From: Orbilia blumenaviensis
Lineage: Eukaryota > Ascomycota > Orbiliomycetes > Orbiliales > Orbiliaceae
NCBI GenBank assembly: GCA_036872755.1
Contig: JAVHNS010000021.1
Coordinates: forward strand, 1-64,000
Length of the DNA: 64,000 nucleotides
Direction: 5' to 3'
Shown here: piece after piece, positions 43,140 to 54,989 of the stretch
Numbering within the stretch: position 1 is the first letter of the stretch
How the letters are laid out: every line of letters begins with the position of its first letter
Made by a program: the position numbers and the translations under genes
The notes under the pieces: generated by a model
What the model saw: the letters and a program-made list of their open reading frames with translations, nothing else
Database searches by the model: none
What the model was told of the DNA's origin: nothing

Positions 43140-44680
43140 AGGGCCATGATGACTTGTCTTATTCCCGGTTATCACACGCCATTTTCTTAGTGAACTAATT
43201 TATTTATTTATAAATACAAATTTATAATACTAAACATTAAAAATATTTCTTCTTAATTTTAATATTGTACATCAAAATATTACCTTTTCCTAAATATTCC
43301 TAAATATTAAAAACATTCCTCCGTTATGTTCCTAAATATTTTAAATATTACTCTTCTTATTCCTAATATTAAATTTATAAAAAACATTAAACATTTAAAC
43401 ATTTATAATATTTGCTTAATATATTTTTATAATAAATATTTTTATAATAAATATATTAATAATTTATATTTTTTTAAATAAACTAAGGGCTTACGCTAAT
43501 TGTTGGATCTAACCATGATCTCACGACATTAACTTAAGACAGCCGTGCAACACCTGTAGCAAAGGTATATATGACTTATTTACTTATTTGAAAAAAATTC
43601 ATATGATAAAATTTATCTGTTATTTATTATCCTGTATTCCTTATTTTTAGGACAGGTTTAATAACTCGTTTATAAAATAATTATAATTTTTATATTTTAC
43701 CAGCTATTCAAGTTATGGTAAGATTTTTCGTGGGTCATCGAATTAAATAACATACTTCACTACTGGTTTCAAGAAACGGTCTAATGATTTCAGTTTCTAC
43801 GTTGCCGAATTACTCTTGAGGTGGAATGCTTACATTTTCATTTATAGGCAAAAATTTTAATTCTAACCTATAGCATTCAGCGTTTTCTGCAAAGACTACT
43901 AGGGTATCTAATCCTGTTCGTGACCTAAGCCTTCGTCCCTCAACGTCAGTTTTTACTTAAAAGGTTGCCTTCGCCTTTACCAGTCCTAAAGATATCATCA
44001 AATTTCATCTCTCCATCAGTAGTACTCCCCTTCTCACATAAAACTCTAGAAATTCAGTCCCCTCGCAGGCTTGAACTTCCGTCTAGGTACCCTTTAAACC
44101 CATTAAAGATGAATAACACTAGTCTATCATGTATTACCGCGACTGCTGGCACATGAATTTGTCAAGACACTTGAATTAGAAAATTGTCATTATCATTATT
44201 CTATTCAGAACTTTAATCCTAGGCTTTTGGCCTAAGGCTTGGACCCCTTTATACATAATTTCTTACATATAATCTATCCCCCCTCAAACTAGTTGTTACT
44301 AGTAAGGCCATTCTTTCAAATTGCTGGTTCAGCCTTTCGGCTATTGACCAATATCCCTCACTGCTGTACTATCATGCATTGAATTTTGTTCATATCCAAT
44401 GTGGTCGATCGACCTTTCAGCCTCGACTACGGGATTTTAGGCTAGTTGAGCAATTACCTCTCCTACTACCTACCCGAGATACAACTAATATCTTAAAGCA
44501 GATTACTCCTTTTGTTATAAGGTATTTTATCCCTCACTTTAAGGTAACCAATTCACCATTTACTCACCTGTACACCACTTTTGTAGTTAACAATTGTTGA
44601 ACTACAAACGTACGATTAGCATGTGTCAGGCATTTGAATAGCGTTCATTCAGAGCCATCATCAAACTCAACTTAATTTTT

Positions 44681-45250
44681 ATTAAAATGTATAGATTTTT
44701 ATACTTTTTTATTATATGCTTTTTATATTTAACATATAACACTTATAATTAGAATATTATTATATTTTGTTAATTATATTATAAAATATAATTATTAAAT
44801 TTTTTATTATTAAGTCTAATTAATTATTATGTAATTAAATATATTTTTTTATTTTTTATATTAAAAACTATTATTATTACTATAATATCTATAAAAAAAA
44901 TATATTATTAAATTAAATTATTATAATTTAATTCTTAAATTATGAGATAAAAAAAAGCCATTTATAAAGAATAATATTATATATATGGCTTTAAAAACAA
45001 TCTTTAACTTCGGCAGGGGCTCTACCTCCCACCCCGGCGGCCGCTTTAACTTGGTTAATATTTATTTTTTTTTACAACAAGATAGAATAAATTAATTATA
45101 AGATTAACTTTTAAAAATATAAATTAAATTTATTAAAAATAGTTAAAGGATACCGCCTAATCTAAGAGTATTATCAGGTAATAATGTTAAATGATATTAT
45201 AAGCATATGCTAATCAAACAATAAAGTGGCCCATTTATACTTTTAAGTTT
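44681..45250. other. Spacer upstream of rns with G+C patch at 45008-45047
   Basis: A/T-rich sequence apart from GGCAGGGGCTCTACC and CCCCGGCGGCCGC. No gene seen. It may contain the rns promoter, which I could not identify. Confidence 0.45.
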
Positions 45251-46600
45251 TACACCTTTTTTTAATTCAAAGAAATCATATATCACATCTATAATTTTTA
45301 AATTATTCTTCTTAATAAAATTTTGACAAATTAAATGAATTTTAAAGAAAAAATAATCATTTTATTTATATTATTTAAATTTCAAGATAAATAAATATTA
45401 TTAGTTAGATTTTAGTCTTCAGAACCTAAATTAATATGAAGATTATTAAATGAAAAACATGCTTTAATCAGATATTCTAGATTTGAATCTTTTTCACTAG
45501 ATTAACAATTATGTTTATACATACTATTTCGGGAACTTAGATTTAAGTTGCCTAATCTAGATTCTTTTACCTCTTGTTTTTGGGTTACATTGATTATTTA
45601 TATCTAAGTTATTTTTAAGATGATTTTTATTTATATCTTTATCAGAAACCTATAAAATATAAAATTTGATATTAAGTTATATGATTTATCAAATTTAAAA
45701 ATATTAGTTTTATTTTTATATATAAGATAAAATCTTCTCAACTCATTAGATCTCTTTTAATTGTACTTAAATTATTATATTTATTATTTAAATTGTTTTT
45801 ATTATTTCAATCTCTGAGATTTTTTATTAAAATAGTAATAACTTTATAATAATTAGATATTAACTCACCATCAGTAACTTGTTTTATTATTTGTAAAGGA
45901 TTAGCACATACTTTATCATTTTTTTTAGGTCCTCATTATTTAAAGAAAGATTAGATTGGTATTATCTAAATTATTATATTTTTGTATTATTTACTATCCA
46001 TTATGAAAAACAAATTATTAGATCTTAAATCTCTTTCATATTTAGATATGGTAATTATTTGTTCAAATTTAGTAAATACATAAAAAAGTAATATTAATCT
46101 AGCATTATAACTTATATAATTATAAATTAGAATATCCTTGTTACTTTTTTTTTATTTTAGAAAAAATTATCAGATGAAAAAAAATCTCTAGCATTTTTAT
46201 TACCAGGCTTATGACTGGTTTAATGCATTTATTAAATTACTATTTAATAAATAAGAGTTAACATTTCAACCATCTATGACTAAATTATGCTCAATATTCT
46301 CATTATTAAATTATTCAACTTCATCAATATTTTTACTTAAACTTTCTATTAATATCTTATTATATAAATCAAGATTTTTTGTTCCACATTTATATTTTTT
46401 ATTATTTCTATAAATTCCTTATTACTTTGCTTATTTATAAAATCTAAAATATAATTTATATCATCCTTATGACATATATCAAATATATATAAAAAGTTAT
46501 CTATATTACCTGATTGTATAACTAAATCTAAGAGCCCCACCCTTTTTCTTTTAAAAATTTTATGCAATAATCATTAAATTTATTATTCATTTTTTTTTAA
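45250..46600 (-). pseudogene. Decayed ORF island, unknown
   Basis: Minus-strand pieces read like protein: 46567-46349 (KIFKRKRVGLLDLVIQSGN, then CHKDDINYILDFINKQ, 72 codons) and about 45935-45720 (GPKKNDKVCANPLQIIKQV, TDGELISNYYKVITILIKN, TIKRDLMSWEDF with TGA as Trp), followed by more broken stretches to 45290. Asn/Lys/Ile-rich and broken, like the islands at 4450-6370 and 35150-38390. No motif identified. Confidence 0.35.
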
Positions 46601-47130
46601 TTTTTATATTTATTTAAAATTCTTTATTATCAAATTTCATTTTTTTTTTGTAAAACAAACATACTTATAATGATAATACACTAGATAAATATTATAACAT
46701 ATACAGCTTTTAGATTAATATTAAATAAGATTCAATAACAATTGTCATTCTTATTTTATATTCTAAGTATTTATATAATAATCAACACCGTAGCCGCTGA
46801 TTAATTAAATTTTATTATCTACCTAAATAAAAGGTAAATAAATAAGATTGTAAATACAACAAGGGTATAATAAGATTAATAAAGTTAGTATCTTTTAATA
46901 TTAGATATCTTTATATATTAAATCTAAAATTAAAATAAAATTACTTATCATACCCCCTATCCCTTTATTTTTATAATTATTTATCATATCAAACCTGATT
47001 AGTTCACCATATTGATTATATACCATTCTCATTTCGACTCGATAAATAGTATCTGTTTCATAATCGTACATATTTTTAATAATATATATTATCCTAACTA
47101 TGTTATTATTCATATTAATTAATTTATTAA
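46601..47130 (-). other. Spacer with a 70-codon ORF at 47113-46901
   Basis: The ORF begins MNNNIVRIIYIIKNMYDYET and contains YRVEMRMVYNQYGELIRFD. It starts right where the atp9-intron duplicate ends (about 47130). No family recognised. The remainder is A/T-rich. Confidence 0.3.
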
Positions 47131-47830
47131 GCCACGTATAGTAATAAGAATGCCCGTTAATTCTATATAATTTTTTTATATGTTATTTTTAAGTTTGAAT
47201 TACTTAATTTGTCAAACACCAGTTTACTGGTAACTAGAGTACGTCTTACCACTATTACAATAATGGAAAAATCATATACTCGTTGCTCTTTTACAATATT
47301 AAATTGATTTAGATCCACGATATCCCATTTCATTTTTGTTCATTTTCAGAACTATTACTATATTTAACATATTAAGTTAACCTTTAGAATTAAAAAATCT
47401 AATTTAGTATCTAAAACTTTAGGAAATTTCCGGAATTTGATTATTTTTGACAACATATTTTTATCATTAAAGCGAACAATCTAGTCATTGTTTAACGTAC
47501 TTAAAATACGTATAACGCCTCCTTTCATAGGCTATTGGATTAAACCTTAACAATAGAAAGTATACTTACTAGTATTATTTTAAAATTCTATTGTAAATAC
47601 CATCTACTCTCTGTTCTTTTTCAACTAGATTACTATACTTTAACGCTTTATATAGTTGATTTAGATCCACGATGATCCATTCAATTTTTCAATTAATAAT
47701 AAACTTTTTACTATACTTGAATAATTAATTCAATCACTAATTATTTATTACATCAATTAAGTAGTTTATTCTTTAGGATTTTACCTGGAATTTGGTATTT
47801 TTAGCCTATGTCCAAGCTTAAACGAAATAT
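47130..47830 (-). repeat. atp9: Partial duplicate of atp9: intron 3, exon 4, intron 4
   Basis: About 690 bases match 49070-49745 closely in the same order and orientation: intron-3 core, exon 4, intron-4 core. The exon-4 copy near 47490-47464 reads TRLFALMM where the gene has TGLFALMM (GGA to AGA). The left part diverges more than the right. No exon 5 follows this copy. It is therefore a detached, non-coding repeat of the gene's 3' half. Confidence 0.85.
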
Positions 47831-47879
47831 ACATAATTAACTAACCTTTTTTATTTTATACATCATAGATGAACACTTA

Positions 47880-48900
47880 TAATTATCTACTATAGAAACT
47901 AATTTATCCATCGATTTTTGACTAATATAAATTCTATATTGATTTTCTCTTTTTTTTTGTAGAGTACAACATAATCCACAACGTATAATTAAAACATTCA
48001 TTAACCGAACTGTATCTGATATCGTGAAAGAATCCGTACAAAGAATTAAACCACCATTTGGTTGAGCAGAACCATCCCCCCCCCATAATTAAATGAGCAA
48101 GAGCAACGGAAGTTAACAAATCATAGATATTTTTTGGAACTATTTTTGTTCCATTAGGATAAAACAATGAATAAAATTCAGAAAAGCATGGGAGAGATCT
48201 AGTAAAAAATTCTAAACCATATGATTTATCCCCCTATTCTAGTAGTTACTTTAGGAAAACTTGTACAGTAATGAGATAATATATTAAATACAAAAAATAG
48301 GTAAAAATATTTTTTTAAAGATTGTTTAAAAAAAAATTATAGTTTATATTTCTGTTTGAATGAGATAACCAACGATCTGATAAGATTAACCCTACCATTA
48401 CACTATATTGAAAACTAGGAAGTTTTATCATCTCTCTTTCTTGTTTTGATATTATACCAATGTTTACAGAAGATGGTAAATTAACCCCTCAAATAGTTAA
48501 ATCTAAACAATCAGATAAATTAGGGTTTTCAAAAATATAAAATTTACCTTTTTCTGTTTCAAAGTACCCTTGTTAATAACACGTCTAATATGTTGTAAAT
48601 TTTTATTTTGGCTTAATTCTAAATTAGATAAATAGGCCACTCTTTTAGGTGTTAACTCTTTAGCTGTTTGAGCTGCATTGTCAAATATATGAGCTAAACT
48701 CTGTTTATCTGAATTGTAAACAAATAATTTTATTTTTTCTAATTTATTAACATCAATAAAAGGAAATTTTTCCTTTATTAATTTTTTGCTATAATTACGT
48801 TTTATTATTTTTTCAGCCTTAAATATAGGAATAAACAAGAAAATATTGTGAAAAGTTTCCAAACCAGAATATAAATAAAAAACCACATAAAGTAATAATA
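47880..48900 (-). pseudogene. LAGLIDADG endonuclease ORF fused to atp9 exon 5
   Basis: The frame runs on from atp9 exon 5 (ALLLLYVV then FYLYSGLETFHN). Family blocks: AKELTPKRVAYLSNLELSQ, INKG then a one-base loss near 48568, YFETEKGKFYIFENPNLSD, QYSVMVGLILSDRWLSHSN (motif 1, DG to DR), YGLEFFTRSLPC, FYPNGTKIVPKNIYDLL and VALAHLIMGGGWF (motif 2, GDG to GGG). Both motifs have lost the key Asp-Gly pairing, and several stops lie near 48300. An inactive member of the LAGLIDADG_2-type family. Confidence 0.7.
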
Positions 48901-51795
48901 ATGCCCTTTATTATAAAATTAAAATTAAATTTAACGATTAAAATAAAATAATGACCCTCCGCCCACCTCATATTATTAATATCTTAAATTTTAAAGATTA
49001 ATAATACTACTTGTCATGCCCTATCCCTTTATTTTAATTATATATATTTAAAGTATCTTTAAATATATATTAAGCCACGTATAGTAATAAGAATGCCCGT
49101 TAATTTTGAATTATTTAATTTAAGTCAAACACCAGTTTCTTGGTAACTAGAGTACACCTTACCACTATTATAATAACGGAATAACCATTTACTCGTTGCT
49201 CTTTTACAAATAAGAACTTATTTGTTTTAGATCCGCGATACCCCTTTCACTTAGTTTATTTTCAGAATTATTACTATACTTAGTTTATTAGACTAATCAT
49301 TAAATTTATTTAAAAGTATTTTAGTATCCAAAATATTAGGAAATTTCCGGAATTTGATTATTTTTGACAACATATTTTTATCATTAAAGCGAACAATCCA
49401 GTCATTGTTTAACGTACTTAAAATACGTATAACGCCTCCTTTCATAGGCTATTGGAGTAAACCTTAACAATAGAAAGTATACTTACTAGTATTATTTTAA
49501 AATTCTATTGTAAATACCATCTACTCTCTGTTCTTTTTCAACTAGATTACTATACTTTAACGCTTTATATAGTTGATTTAGATCCACGATGATCCATTCA
49601 ATTTTTCAATTAATAATAAACTTTTTACTATACTTGAATAATTAATTCAACCACTAACTATTTATTACATCAGTTAAGTAGTTTATTCTTTAGGATTTTA
49701 CCTGGAATTTGGTATTTTAAGCCTATGTCCTAGCTTCAGCGAAAGCGAACCCTAAGATAGCATAAGAAAACAATTGCCCTCTCACGTTAATCTCAATATA
49801 TTATTCATATTAATATTTATTTATAAAATATATTTTGAATATCTTTAAATCAGGTTTACTAATATTAAATTATCTTTAACCTGATACCTATTTATAGGTG
49901 ACTAGAGTACATCTTAAACTATTAAATTATAGTATTTACAATATAAAGCTTAATAAGTTTATAACCGTTTACTCGTTGCTCTTTTACAATTAATTTTTCA
50001 ACATACATGGTGATTTAAATTGATTTAGATCCGCGATTGCCTATTTATCTCATAAAATATTACTGTATCCAATTTATTAAATTAGCCATTAAACCTTTTC
50101 AAATTTAATTTAGTTTTATGAATTATTAAGGATTCCCCGGAATTTGATTATATTTGCCTAATAAAAATACTTAATTCTTATTTAGCTAGGGTTTCTGGCA
50201 ACACCTAATATAAGAGCACCGAAAACCACACCAATACCACAAGAAATTGTAAATTAACTAATTTACTTAGACTATACCTTTATCCTATAATTATTTATGT
50301 ATATTTTAATTACATTAATAATTACTTAGATACTAACCATGTAAAAACTTTTCATAAATATTTTTTTTTATGAAAATATATTATTAGTCGTTACAGATTA
50401 AAATATTCTTTAATCAATGTTGTATATTTACCGTCATTACCTGATCTAATATTTAACATACATAAATAATCCACTAATTGAACTAATTTTAAAGATCAGG
50501 CGCACGCCTACGCGCGCGCCTGATCAGCGCCGCCCATTAGGCGGCCCTGATCTTTTTCAGATAAAATAGTTTTTGTCTATTAATATTTTTTAAACAATTT
50601 CTAATTGATTATTTTTTAATCTAACATACACTTTTTACAAAATATATCATGCTATTAAATTTTACTAAATTTTTTTTCTACCTATCTTCATCCCAGACTT
50701 TATTAAATTAATTAAATCTATTCCTTCAATCATTAAATGCGATCCCTCATTTATTAATTTAGCAATTTTACACTAATCAAGGTAATAAAGATGTTTTACA
50801 CCAAACCCTGCAACTCAACTAGGTTCAAATATATAATCAAGCATAATTAATGGGGATGGAACCGGAACAATTTTAGCTAAATCAAAATTAGAATTTATAA
50901 TGTCATAAACCTAAATTCATTGTTGCTTTAATATTAATAATTTGATAAAATCCTTCAATAGAAATATGAACTTTTTATTAACTCGACTACTTTAAACAAA
51001 ATAAAATCTTAAGTAAATAAAGAATATTTTTCAAAATGAGGAATAATTATATTTATTAAATCATTAAAACCAACTACTGAGTAAATTACCAGATCTCTAT
51101 TTTTACTTTTAATTTAACCATTTCCCCCCCATAGAACTGCTGTAATAAGTCTAAATCACGCTCATGTAAACCAATTGTAAAAATAGATTGAACTGCTCAA
51201 CTCAGTTTATCTTTATATAATCTAACGATGAATAAACCTTCAGCATCAATCAGACCAATAATAAACCAAGGATTTAGTTTAGATTTTAAAGTAGAAAAAT
51301 ATAATTTATTAAAATTTAACTGGTTAGTATGTATTTTTATTTGATAGTTTATTTCGAAGCCCTTTAGAGTACATCTTAAAGGATCTATTCTAAAGGTATA
51401 ACCTAAATTACCATATACTCATTGCTCTTTTACAGATTTTGAAATGAAATCTGATTTAGATCCGCGATTGTCAATATTTTCAGATGTTTTATAATTTCTT
51501 ATCATAATGTAGTTAATTTATCCGCTCATAATCTTTCAACCACGGCTTAATATAAAAAGCTTTAGGAGTAATTTGGGATTTTTACTCGATTAGATATATT
51601 TAAAAATACTTTTCAAAAAAGCTTCAGAATATTTTTTTTATCCACGGTATTGTCCTTGTTTTCAAAGCTTTCACCGTTTAGAGTTAGTTTCTTATTTTGT
51701 GTTTTCACACAAAAAGAGCTGGTATTTTCAACTCCCGCACCAATTAAACCTGTTGTAGCTAAACCTGTTCCTATAATTTTACTTGCTTGTATCAT
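48870..51795 (-). CDS. atp9: ATP synthase subunit c (ATP9), at least five exons
   Basis: Forms the membrane rotor ring of F-type ATP synthase. Exons: 51795-51731, 50239-50184, 49784-49732, 49402-49380 and from 48905. They join to MIQASKIIGTGLATTGLIGAG, GVGIGVVFGALILGVARNPS, LRGQLFSYAILGFAFAEA, TGLFALMM and ALLLLYVV, about 74 residues, the normal length. It includes the RNP loop and the proton-carrying acid in FAEA. Lengths 65+56+53+23 put every junction in frame; each exon ends in T and each intron in G. No stop follows YVV: the frame enters an endonuclease ORF. So either a fifth intron separates the stop codon or the C-terminus is fused to the ORF. The last exon was not found. Confidence 0.88.
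48906..49379 (-). mobile_element. Group I intron atp9-i4
   Basis: 474 nt, no ORF. Splits the second ATG of LFALMM (AT/G). Core: AAATTCCGGAAATTTCC, CGCGGATCTAAAAC, AAAAGAGCAACGAGTAAATGG. Ends AAAG. Its 5' two thirds recur at about 47463-47130. Confidence 0.82.
49404..49731 (-). mobile_element. Group I intron atp9-i3
   Basis: 328 nt, ORF-less. Core: AAATTCCAGGTAAAATCC, CGTGGATCTAAATCAAC, AAAAGAACAGAGAGTAGATGG. Exon 3 ends GAAGCT and exon 4 starts ACTGG after the terminal G at 49403. A near-identical copy lies at about 47815-47490. Confidence 0.82.
49785..50183 (-). mobile_element. Group I intron atp9-i2
   Basis: 399 nt, ORF-less. Splits the Leu codon T/TG after NPS. Core: AAATTCCGGGGAATCC, CGCGGATCTAAATCAA, AAAAGAGCAACGAGTAAACGG. 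Same subclass as i1, i3 and i4. Confidence 0.82.
50497..50556. repeat. G+C palindromic element, copy 1
   Basis: Structure GATC-AGGCGC...GCGCGCCTGATC then AGCGCCGCC..GGCGGCCCTGATCT: two adjoining palindromes bounded by GATC words. A relative with the same layout lies at 55867-55928. Located in atp9-i1. Confidence 0.8.
50690..51290 (-). pseudogene. LAGLIDADG endonuclease remnant in atp9-i1
   Basis: Motif 1 is intact: NPWFIIGLIDAEGLFIVRLY, followed by LSWAVQSIFTIGLHERDLDL. After QQFYGG (about 51110) the frame collapses into stops and the second motif cannot be recognised, although ELIKS and MKFR-like fragments of linkers remain. Half decayed. Confidence 0.65.
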
Positions 51796-53530
51796 TTATT
51801 TTTTATTCACCAAAACTGTACTTATTATTGCTATAATTTTATTTTATTAATCTTATTCACTTATGGTATTTAATTAATAAAAAATAATTTATAAATATAC
51901 CACACTTTTATTTATATATTTTTTTTATATTTAATATAAATTACCTTTAAAAAAAAATATTTTCAATCTTGCAAATTTTTATTATAATCAAAGTTAATTA
52001 AAAACAAAAAATTAGCCATTTTCATAATTTATTAAATTTTCATTTTTTTTTCAGAACAATTTGATAAATGCTTAAATATATACTTATCTATCTTGAAATA
52101 TTGTACCACTTGATAAATAGCAGATGTATTTTAACTATTTTCTTTTTAAACATCGTTATAGCTTTAAATAAAACAAAATTTAATATTTGATCGGGCTATA
52201 AAACTATAATTACAAGCTACTTAAGTTTTATATTCTTGTAATATTTGAATAACTTGATTTATTACTATATATTACTAGTATATATTGAATAAATATTTGA
52301 GAACTTAACCCCCTATCTTTGGTTATTAATTTTATTCAATAACTTTTTATAATATTGAACAGGAACATTAGGAATTAGATAAACCTTATGTACTAATTAT
52401 ATAGAGCTAAAATACGCTTAACATAATAATATTGGTAGACATAAATAATAAACTAATTGTGTTATATCAAGATATATTATTTTAAAATAATACCTATTTT
52501 TAGTATTATATTTTTATATGAAGTGACAAATACTAATTTATTTTTTTTTAAGATCAGTGGTAATTTTATACTGATAAACAATTATCAATAATCGTAGATA
52601 ATTTGGCCATAAAATATTTTTGCACCATTTTATTACTATTTTTTATAATTTTTAAAGTCAGTGACTTAAATTTTTTAATTTGCAAATAATAAAAACAAGG
52701 TCAATTAATTAATAATAGAGATTAGAAACAACAAAACTAAATAATGAGAATTAGTTACTCCCCCCCCCTATAAATTAAATATAGCTAAAACAGATGTTAA
52801 ATTATTTGCAGCACTACTCATTAAATGTCCGCTCCTTTAGGAGCGGACTAAATCATTTTTTTTGTATTCTAGTAATAAATTTAAATTTATTTACTATAAT
52901 TATTATATTCATTTCAAATTGCGCGAATCCAGGTGTATTATCACGTTTAATCTTATATGTTATGTTATAAGTTTATTTAAGGTATTAGCCAGGCGGCCGG
53001 ATACGCGGACGCCTTGTAAAATTCAATATTCCTAAACATTTCCTCCACATAATTATAGCTTTAATTTATTAAATTGTATAACCTCTATTCTAAAGCTAAA
53101 TTACCTCATTAAATGAATTTTATATTTCGGCGTTAGGATTTGATGAAAACGCTTAATATCCTACTATTTATACTATAGGAATCGCTGCATATCTTAGATA
53201 CTAAATATTTTTCAATATTTACACCTACTACATACTGAAAATACAAAATATTTATTTTTGATCTCCATAAAAACACCACTATAATTAAATAAATAATTTA
53301 ACCATCTTTTATAGCAAATTTTAAACTATACAATTATTCAGAATTATTATAATTTATAACCTTTCCTTAAGGTACAAATCTTTTATTTTTATTTATATAG
53401 CCTAAACCTTTAAATTATAAAGTTATTTTTAAAACCCTAAAAAATTTTTGCACGCGCGTTAATTTATTATGCGTTTTATTCAGCTCCTACTCTACGTCCC
53501 TATGTTAATATTATATTTTTTTATTAATTA
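51796..53530. other. Spacer upstream of atp9
   Basis: No supported gene in 1.7 kb. It holds a perfect hairpin at 52828-52849 (GTCCGCTCC-TT-AGGAGCGGAC, overlapping the loop), a C run at 52760, and a G+C patch at 52990-53012. The first 60 bases resemble the flank of the atp9 pseudogene at 150-230. Confidence 0.5.
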
Positions 53531-53534
53531 GTAA

Positions 53535-53600
53535 TAAAAATGTCTAGATATTTCAATATTAACTATTTTGCTCTACCGTTCAGTCATGTGACTTTTATTC
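53535..53600 (-). pseudogene. Decayed tRNA-Asn copy
   Basis: AGTCACATGACTGAACGGTAG and AGCAAAATAGTTAATATTGA match the 5' two thirds of trnN at 2100-2028 (AGTCGCCATAGCTCAACGG). The anticodon GTT is kept but the T arm and 3' acceptor are lost. Confidence 0.65.
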
Positions 53601-53782
53601 GCGTTCTACTGCGGAATTACGATGTTGCATCAGTTTAACAATCCAATAATTCTTTATTCAAATATATTATATATTTAATTTATTTAAAAATATTTTAACC
53701 TATTAATTAGCTAAGCTACCTCTTTACCATTATATCACAAGCGCGCTTCGATGTTTTAAAACTTATAGCTTTGAGTTTATAT

Positions 53783-53864
53783 TAGGAAGCAAAGGAATCG
53801 AACCTTTTCTAGCTTATAGCTATTGAGTTTACAGCTCAACCCGCGGCCATTACGGATGCTTCCT
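53783..53864 (-). tRNA. trnY: tRNA-Tyr(GTA)
   Basis: Acceptor AGGAAGC/GCTTCCT. Stem TTGAG/CTCAA with loop CTGTAAA gives GTA. Long variable arm TAGCTATAAGCTA; T loop GTTCGATTC. Confidence 0.9.
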
Positions 53865-54257
53865 TATAGCAATTTTATTAAAAATATATTGAAAACTATA
53901 AAAAACCTTATTTTATTACTTATAAAATTAAATACTTCAATTTTTTTTTATACCCCCCCGGCTTGGCCTTGCCTCAGTATGAGATTGCAAGAGCTAAAAA
54001 AACATTAAACTATTAATTAGATATTTTAAATCCATTACTAAATGGTAAACAAATATTAGAAATAATTATATTTAATTATTTAACCTTTATTAATAAAGGT
54101 AATACCTATTTAAATTTTATTGTTTTATTAATTTATTTTATTATATATTATCAACCGAAAAATATTTCATTAATAAATTTTTAAATTACCTTTTAATTTA
54201 CTAGAAAGCAATACTTATTTTTAATATAATAATATAAATTAAATTTTTTTTGTATTT
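53865..54257. other. Spacer between trnY and trnM
   Basis: About 390 bases, A/T-rich, with one G+C patch (53953-53975). No gene. Confidence 0.5.
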
Positions 54258-54329
54258 AGCCGGGAGAGAAACTCGAATTCTCATTATTAATGTATGAAAT
54301 TAATGTTCTAACCTTTGAACTATCCAGGC
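54258..54329 (-). tRNA. trnM: tRNA-Met(CAT), third copy
   Basis: Stem TTAAT/ATTAA with loop TTCATAC gives CAT. Acceptor GCCTGGA/TCCCGGC. If C34 were modified this could read AUA as Ile; the sequence cannot show that. Confidence 0.85.
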
Positions 54330-54368
54330 AAAAGTTATATATTTAAAATATTTTTTTTTATATTCTAT

Positions 54369-54443
54369 GGGAGGATACCCTGATTTGAACAGGGAACATA
54401 CTATGCCACATACAGTCGTTCTACCTATTGAACTATATCCTCC
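54369..54443 (-). tRNA. trnH: tRNA-His(GTG)
   Basis: Acceptor GGAGGAT/ATCCTCC. Stem ACTGT/ATAGT with loop ATGTGGC gives GTG. T arm CCTGTTCAAATCAGG. Confidence 0.9.
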
Positions 54444-54989
54444 TTTTTATATATTTTACTATATAATTACAATATATTATTAATTTTTTAATTTTTATCT
54501 ATTTATCGCGCAAAGCGTAAAAGTATTTACAATTAATTAAATAAAAAGAAATATACTATATTAATTATTAAGTTATTTCAGATCTTTATTTTACTTTAAC
54601 ATAGACGATCTTTAAATTTTATTTTATAATTATTATTATAATTTTATTATTTAATTTAATTATAGACAAAAAACATATTTAAACTTTGAAGTCTTAATCT
54701 ATGATATTAATAATTTTAAATATATTAAAAGATCAAAGATCAAACCTTAAGGTTAGGGTGCTAGCCTTCTCAAATAGTATTTAGATCTTGAAATCACGTA
54801 TTTCAAATTTATAAATTTTATAGAAAAAGCCAGATTAAAAATGTTAGATGAAAACCATCAAATTATTATTTTGTATTAAATCTAACTACATTATTATTTC
54901 TATTTTTCATTGTTAATCTTAATTTTCCTTAATTTTTATTATATTCTAATCTTTTATATTTATAATATATATAATTTGATTTATAAGTA
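54444..54989. other. A+T-rich spacer
   Basis: About 550 bases without a gene. A G+C-richer patch lies at 54750-54770. Confidence 0.5.

Larger units (their letters stand above)
41335..44680 (-). rRNA. rns: Small subunit ribosomal RNA, one group I intron
   Basis: 5' end near 44670 (GTTTGATGATGGCTCTGAAT). 43910: GAACAGGATTAGATACCCT. 43550: GGTGTTGCACGGCTGTC. 43155: CAAGTCATCATGGCCCTT. 41670: GATAGACGTGCCACAT. 41540: AGTAATCGTGTATCAC. The 3' end lies just after GGAAGTTGCACGGG near 41340. The region 43210-43470 is an A/T expansion in the variable helix before GTCATCATGG. The intron is at about 43139-41690. Ends are approximate. Confidence 0.93.
50240..51730 (-). mobile_element. Group I intron atp9-i1
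   Basis: 1491 nt, splitting the codon GT/T of GAGVG. Core at about 51590-51420: AAATCCCAAATTACTCC, CGCGGATCTAAATCAG, AAAAGAGCAATGAGTATATGG. An endonuclease remnant (51290-50690) follows the core, and a G+C element (50497-50556) lies between it and exon 2. Confidence 0.82.

Noticed and set aside
43965..44600. Plus-strand ORFs across rns
   Set aside because: Antisense to conserved small-subunit rRNA.
53690..53750. A further tRNA between the pseudo-trnN and trnY
   Set aside because: A D-arm-like word (ATATAATGGTAAAGAG) is present, but no acceptor or T arm could be paired.
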